Shown here piece by piece: positions 6,175-8,225 of a DNA stretch of 8,225 nucleotides (position 1 is the first letter of the stretch; each line of letters starts with the position of its first letter). The translations under genes and the position numbers were made by a program. Under the pieces are notes generated by a model. That model was not told the DNA's origin. It saw only the letters and a list, made by a program, of their open reading frames with translations, and ran no database searches. Source of the stretch: an uncultured Pseudorhodoferax sp. (GTDB taxonomy: Bacteria; Pseudomonadota; Gammaproteobacteria; Burkholderiales; Burkholderiaceae); assembly GCA_913776795.1 (NCBI GenBank), contig CAJYRH010000210.1:1-8225 (forward strand), in the 5' to 3' direction.

Positions 6175-6221
6175 GAGCCGGCGCTGCGCGGCAGAGGGCC
6201 ATGGCCGCTCACTGCCGGCTC
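6175..6221 (+). terminator. Possible large stem-loop after the EamA gene
   Basis: GAGCCGGC (6175-6182) and GCCGGCTC (6214-6221) form a perfect 8-bp outer stem starting 6 nt after the EamA stop. The 31-nt interior holds a 10-bp palindrome, GGCCATGGCC (6197-6206), and an alternative pairing of CGGCAG (6189-6194) with CTGCCG (6212-6217). The right arm is inside the first unit of the 9-bp tandem array. There is no T-run, so terminator activity is only a possibility. Confidence 0.25.
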
Positions 6222-6292
6222 TGACGGCTCTGACGGCTCTGACGGCGGTGGCGGCTGTGGCGGCTGTGGCGGCTGTGGCGGCTGTGGCGGCT
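6212..6292. repeat. Tandem array of nine 9-bp units in two sequence classes
   Basis: Nine head-to-tail 9-bp units fill bases 6212-6292. The first is CTGCCGGCT. Then come CTGACGGCT twice and a hybrid CTGACGGCG (6239-6247), followed by GTGGCGGCT five times without a mismatch (6248-6292). All share the form NTGNCGGCN. The array is non-coding here: it lies between the EamA stop and the TPP-enzyme start. On the plus strand the unit would read as Leu-Thr-Ala or Val-Ala-Ala, but no convincing gene uses it. Perfect short-period arrays can change copy number by slippage, so this is a candidate VNTR. It ends at a dyad that overlaps the candidate promoter of the next gene. Confidence 0.95.
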
Positions 6293-6328
6293 ACCGCCGG
6301 CACGCCGGCCGCCGGTCTGCGGTAGATT
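6291..6328 (+). promoter_or_regulatory. Dyad over a candidate -10 box upstream of the TPP-enzyme gene
   Basis: CTACCGC (6291-6297) and GCGGTAG (6319-6325) are perfect 7-bp inverted repeats with a 21-nt GC-rich centre. The right arm overlaps TAGATT (6323-6328), the best -10-like hexamer before the TPP-enzyme gene, about 40 nt upstream of its ATG. No recognisable -35 hexamer lies 16-18 bp further up. A regulator binding the dyad would cover the -10 box. The left arm starts within the last 9-bp repeat unit, so array length would not alter the dyad but would shift anything further upstream. Confidence 0.35.
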
Positions 6329-6368
6329 GCCCGACCCGCGGCCTGCCGCGCCTTTGCCCCAAGGATCC

Positions 6369-8012
6369 ATGCTCGGCTCCCAACTCGTCGTCCGCGCGCT
6401 CGCGCGTCAGGGCGTCACCACCGTCTTCAGCCTGTCCGGCAACCAGATCATGCCGGTCTACGACGCCTGCCTGGACGCCGGCATCCGCATCGTGCACGTG
6501 CGCCACGAGGCCGCGGCCGTCTCCATGGCCGATGCCTGGGCCCAGGTCACCGGCGGCGTCGGCGTGGCGCTGCTGACGGCGGGCCCGGGCCTGGCCAACG
6601 GCCTGGCGCCGCTGATGTCGGCGCTGCACGCCGAGAGCCCGGTGCTGCTGTTGTCGGGCGACACGCCGCTGGCCGAGGATGGCCTGGGTGCGTTCCAGGA
6701 GCTGGACCAGGCCGGCATGACGCGCCCCGTGGCCAAGGCCGCGCGCCGCGTGCGCGGCCTGGACGAACTGGCCGGCGCTGTGGACCAGGCCGTCGCGCTG
6801 GCACTGGCACCGCGCCGCGGCCCCGTGCATCTGGCCCTGCCCTTCGACCTGCTGACGGCCGACAGCGGCCTGGCCGCACTGCCGCCGCTGCCCGTGCCGC
6901 CGCCGGTGCCGGTCGCCGACGCCGCCAGCCTGGCGGCGCTTGCCGGGCTGCTGGCCCAGGCCGAGCGCCCGCTGGTACTGGCCGGCCCGGATGCGGCACG
7001 CGCGGCGCAGCGCCCGGCCTGGCAGGCACGCGGTGCGCAATGGGCGGCGCCGGTGCTGGCCCTGGAAAGCCCGCGCGGCCTGCGCGACCCCTCGCTCGGC
7101 GCGGCCGCCGAATGCCTGGCCCGCGCCGACCTGGTGGTGCTGGCCGGCAAGCCGCTGGACTTCACGCTGGGCTTCGGCCGCGGCCAGGTGTTCGGCGCGC
7201 AGGCCCGCGTCGTCGTGCTGGACCCGGACCCGTCGCTCGTCGAACGCGCGCGCGACCTGCTGGGCGAGCGGCTCGCACTGGCCTGCGTCTGCGACAGCGG
7301 TGCGGCGCTGGACCAGGCCGCACGGCTGGCCCGGCCGACGACGGACCGCCTGGACCGCGCGGACTGGCGGCAAAGCGTGGCGGCTGCGCTGGTCACGCGC
7401 AGCCAGGCCCAGCCCGCCCCCGTCGCGGCCGGGCGCATCGGCTCGCGCGTGCTGTGCGAGCAGGTGCAGCGCTTCCTGGCTGCCGCGTCCGAGCCCATCG
7501 TGGTCTGCGATGGTGGCGAGTTCGGCCAATGGGCCCAGGCCTTCTGCCAGGCCCCCGTGCGCATCATCAACGGCGTGGCCGGCGCCATCGGCGGCGGACT
7601 GCCCCAGGCCATCGCAGCCAAGATCGCGCGGCCCGGTGCGACCGTGGTCGTGCTGATGGGCGACGGCACGGCGGGCTTTCACCTGATGGAGCTGGACACG
7701 GCCGTGCGCGAAGCCGCACCCGTCATCGCCGTGGTCGGCAACGACCTGCGCTGGAACGCCGAGCACCAGATCCAGCTGCGCAACTACGGCCCCGGCCGCC
7801 TGGTGGGCTGCCAGCTGGCCGGGAGCGCGCGCTACCACGCCGTCGCGCAGGCGCTGGGTGGCTTCGGCGCGGCGGTGCGCGAGGAAGCGGACATCGCCAC
7901 GGCCCTGCGCGAGGCCCAGGCCAGCGGACTGCCGGCCTGCATCGCCGTGGCCATCGACAGCCAGCCGGCGCCGGTGTTCAGCGCGCTGGCCCATCGGGCC
8001 GCCGCGCACTGA
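6369..8012 (+). CDS. Thiamine-pyrophosphate-dependent enzyme, acetolactate-synthase-like
   Basis: The product has 547 residues with the three-domain layout of the acetolactate synthase/benzaldehyde lyase/oxalyl-CoA decarboxylase group. The N-terminal pyrimidine-binding domain (about 1-165) carries the catalytic Glu47 in VRHEAAA, the AGPGLANGLAPLM segment (71-83) and GAFQELDQ (107-114). The central domain (about 185-325) has ESPRGLRDPSLGA (233-245). The C-terminal domain has GDGTAGFHLMELDTA at 431-445 and ends the TPP/Mg motif with GNDLRWNAEHQIQ (457-469), where the usual second Asn is Asp. It may form or split carbon-carbon bonds at 2-oxo or 2-hydroxy acids; the substrate is not known, and nothing shows it is the biosynthetic IlvB (no ilvN or ilvC follows). 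The start at 6369 has AAGGA (6361-6365) close before it; an upstream TTG at 6327 would add 14 unlikely residues. The stop lies 7 bp before the acetyltransferase gene. Confidence 0.88.
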   Translation: MLGSQLVVRALARQGVTTVFSLSGNQIMPVYDACLDAGIRIVHVRHEAAAVSMADAWAQVTGGVGVALLTAGPGLANGLAPLMSALHAESPVLLLSGDTPLAEDGLGAFQELDQAGMTRPVAKAARRVRGLDELAGAVDQAVALALAPRRGPVHLALPFDLLTADSGLAALPPLPVPPPVPVADAASLAALAGLLAQAERPLVLAGPDAARAAQRPAWQARGAQWAAPVLALESPRGLRDPSLGAAAECLARADLVVLAGKPLDFTLGFGRGQVFGAQARVVVLDPDPSLVERARDLLGERLALACVCDSGAALDQAARLARPTTDRLDRADWRQSVAAALVTRSQAQPAPVAAGRIGSRVLCEQVQRFLAAASEPIVVCDGGEFGQWAQAFCQAPVRIINGVAGAIGGGLPQAIAAKIARPGATVVVLMGDGTAGFHLMELDTAVREAAPVIAVVGNDLRWNAEHQIQLRNYGPGRLVGCQLAGSARYHAVAQALGGFGAAVREEADIATALREAQASGLPACIAVAIDSQPAPVFSALAHRAAAH

Positions 8013-8019
8013 GGCGGTC

Positions 8020-8225
8020 ATGCAGATCCGCCCCTATTGGGAAGCCGACGAGGCCGACGTCGTCGCGCTGTGGCAGGCCTGCGGCCTGACACGCCCCTGG
8101 AACGACCCGCTTAAGGACATCGCGCGCAAGCTCACGGTGCAGCGCGAGCTGTTCCTCGTCGGGGAGCTGGACGGCCGCGTCGTGGCCAGCGTGATGGCCG
8201 GCTACGAAGGCCATCGGGGCTGGGT
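8020..8225 (+). CDS. ypeA: GNAT-family acetyltransferase, YpeA-like (truncated by window end)
   Basis: The first 68 codons are present and the gene runs past the last base. The peptide begins MQIRPYWEADEADVVALW, followed by CGLTRPWNDP, DIARKL, ELFLVGELDGRVVASVMAGY and EGHRGW. This follows E. coli YpeA closely in order and spacing ('LW..C.L.RPWNDP..DI.RK...LFLV.e..G.VV...M.GY.GHRG'). GNAT enzymes move an acetyl group from acetyl-CoA to an amine; the CoA-binding loop lies beyond the window, and the YpeA substrate is not known to me. The ATG is 7 bp after the TPP-enzyme stop, and its Shine-Dalgarno GAGG (8011-8014) overlaps that stop codon, so translation is probably coupled. A metabolic link with the TPP enzyme is inference only. 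Confidence 0.85.
   Translation, partial: MQIRPYWEADEADVVALWQACGLTRPWNDPLKDIARKLTVQRELFLVGELDGRVVASVMAGYEGHRGW

Noticed and set aside
4614..6212. 532-codon minus-strand open frame over the DUF6064-like and EamA genes
   Set aside because: It spans two well-supported plus-strand membrane-protein genes and the gap between them; its Ser/Arg/Ala-rich translation is typical of an antisense shadow.
6212..6292. Tandem array considered as a CRISPR array or a repeat-protein gene
   Set aside because: Units are 9 bp with no spacers, so it is not CRISPR. The only readings are Leu-Thr-Ala/Val-Ala-Ala or their antisense inside short unconvincing frames.
6291..8021. 576-codon minus-strand open frame opposite the TPP-enzyme gene
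   Set aside because: The plus strand has all TPP-enzyme motifs in order. The antisense product is biased in Gln, His, Arg and Ala and matches nothing I know.
1..8225. Search for tRNA, rRNA, insertion sequences, phage or defence genes
   Set aside because: No transposase, integrase, nuclease, toxin-antitoxin-like frame or tRNA-like cloverleaf could be recognised by reading; every long supported frame is accounted for by the listed genes.

Overview
The window is very GC-rich bacterial chromosome and most resembles a beta-proteobacterium of the order Burkholderiales, probably Comamonadaceae. This rests on gene content and style: a soluble double-PAS chemoreceptor, a DUF3455 lipoprotein, a signal-peptide-bearing aldo/keto reductase, an acetolactate-synthase-like TPP enzyme, and short-leader promoters of the 'cacaat...ATG' type. 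It is an inference from reading; no database comparison was possible.

Layout. Bases 1-217 form a perfect 91-bp inverted repeat around a 35-nt centre. The right half carries the 3' end of an Lrp/AsnC-family regulator gene (stop at 179-181). The left half is an exact reverse-complement copy, which looks like a fold-back at a contig end. Next is a plus-strand outer-membrane beta-barrel gene (317-1150). It converges, with a 24-bp gap and a GC hairpin, on a minus-strand soluble chemoreceptor with two PAS domains (1175-2512). Upstream on the same strand is a DUF3455 lipoprotein gene (2682-3254). A 160-bp divergent region then leads to a plus-strand pair 9 bp apart: a signal-peptide-bearing, possibly Tat-exported aldo/keto reductase (3415-4359) and a DUF6064-like membrane protein (4369-5049). 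After a stem-loop comes an EamA/DMT transporter (5254-6168) with an apparently leaderless or short-leader start. A 200-bp gap follows, containing nine tandem 9-bp units (6212-6292) and a dyad over a candidate -10 box. It precedes a TPP-dependent acetolactate-synthase-like gene (6369-8012), which is tightly coupled to a YpeA-like GNAT acetyltransferase that runs off the window end (8020 onward).

How the genes may work together. Two tight pairs can be supported: the reductase with the membrane protein, and the TPP enzyme with the acetyltransferase. The other genes look like independent housekeeping or accessory genes. I see no tRNA, rRNA, CRISPR array, insertion sequence, phage gene or defence system. 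The points most worth a second look are the fold-back at the left edge, the 9-bp tandem array just upstream of the TPP-enzyme promoter region, the leader hairpin that overlaps the lipoprotein's ribosome-binding site, and the exported reductase/membrane protein pair. Overall this is a fairly ordinary chromosomal region, and I do not see convincing evidence of a wholly new system.
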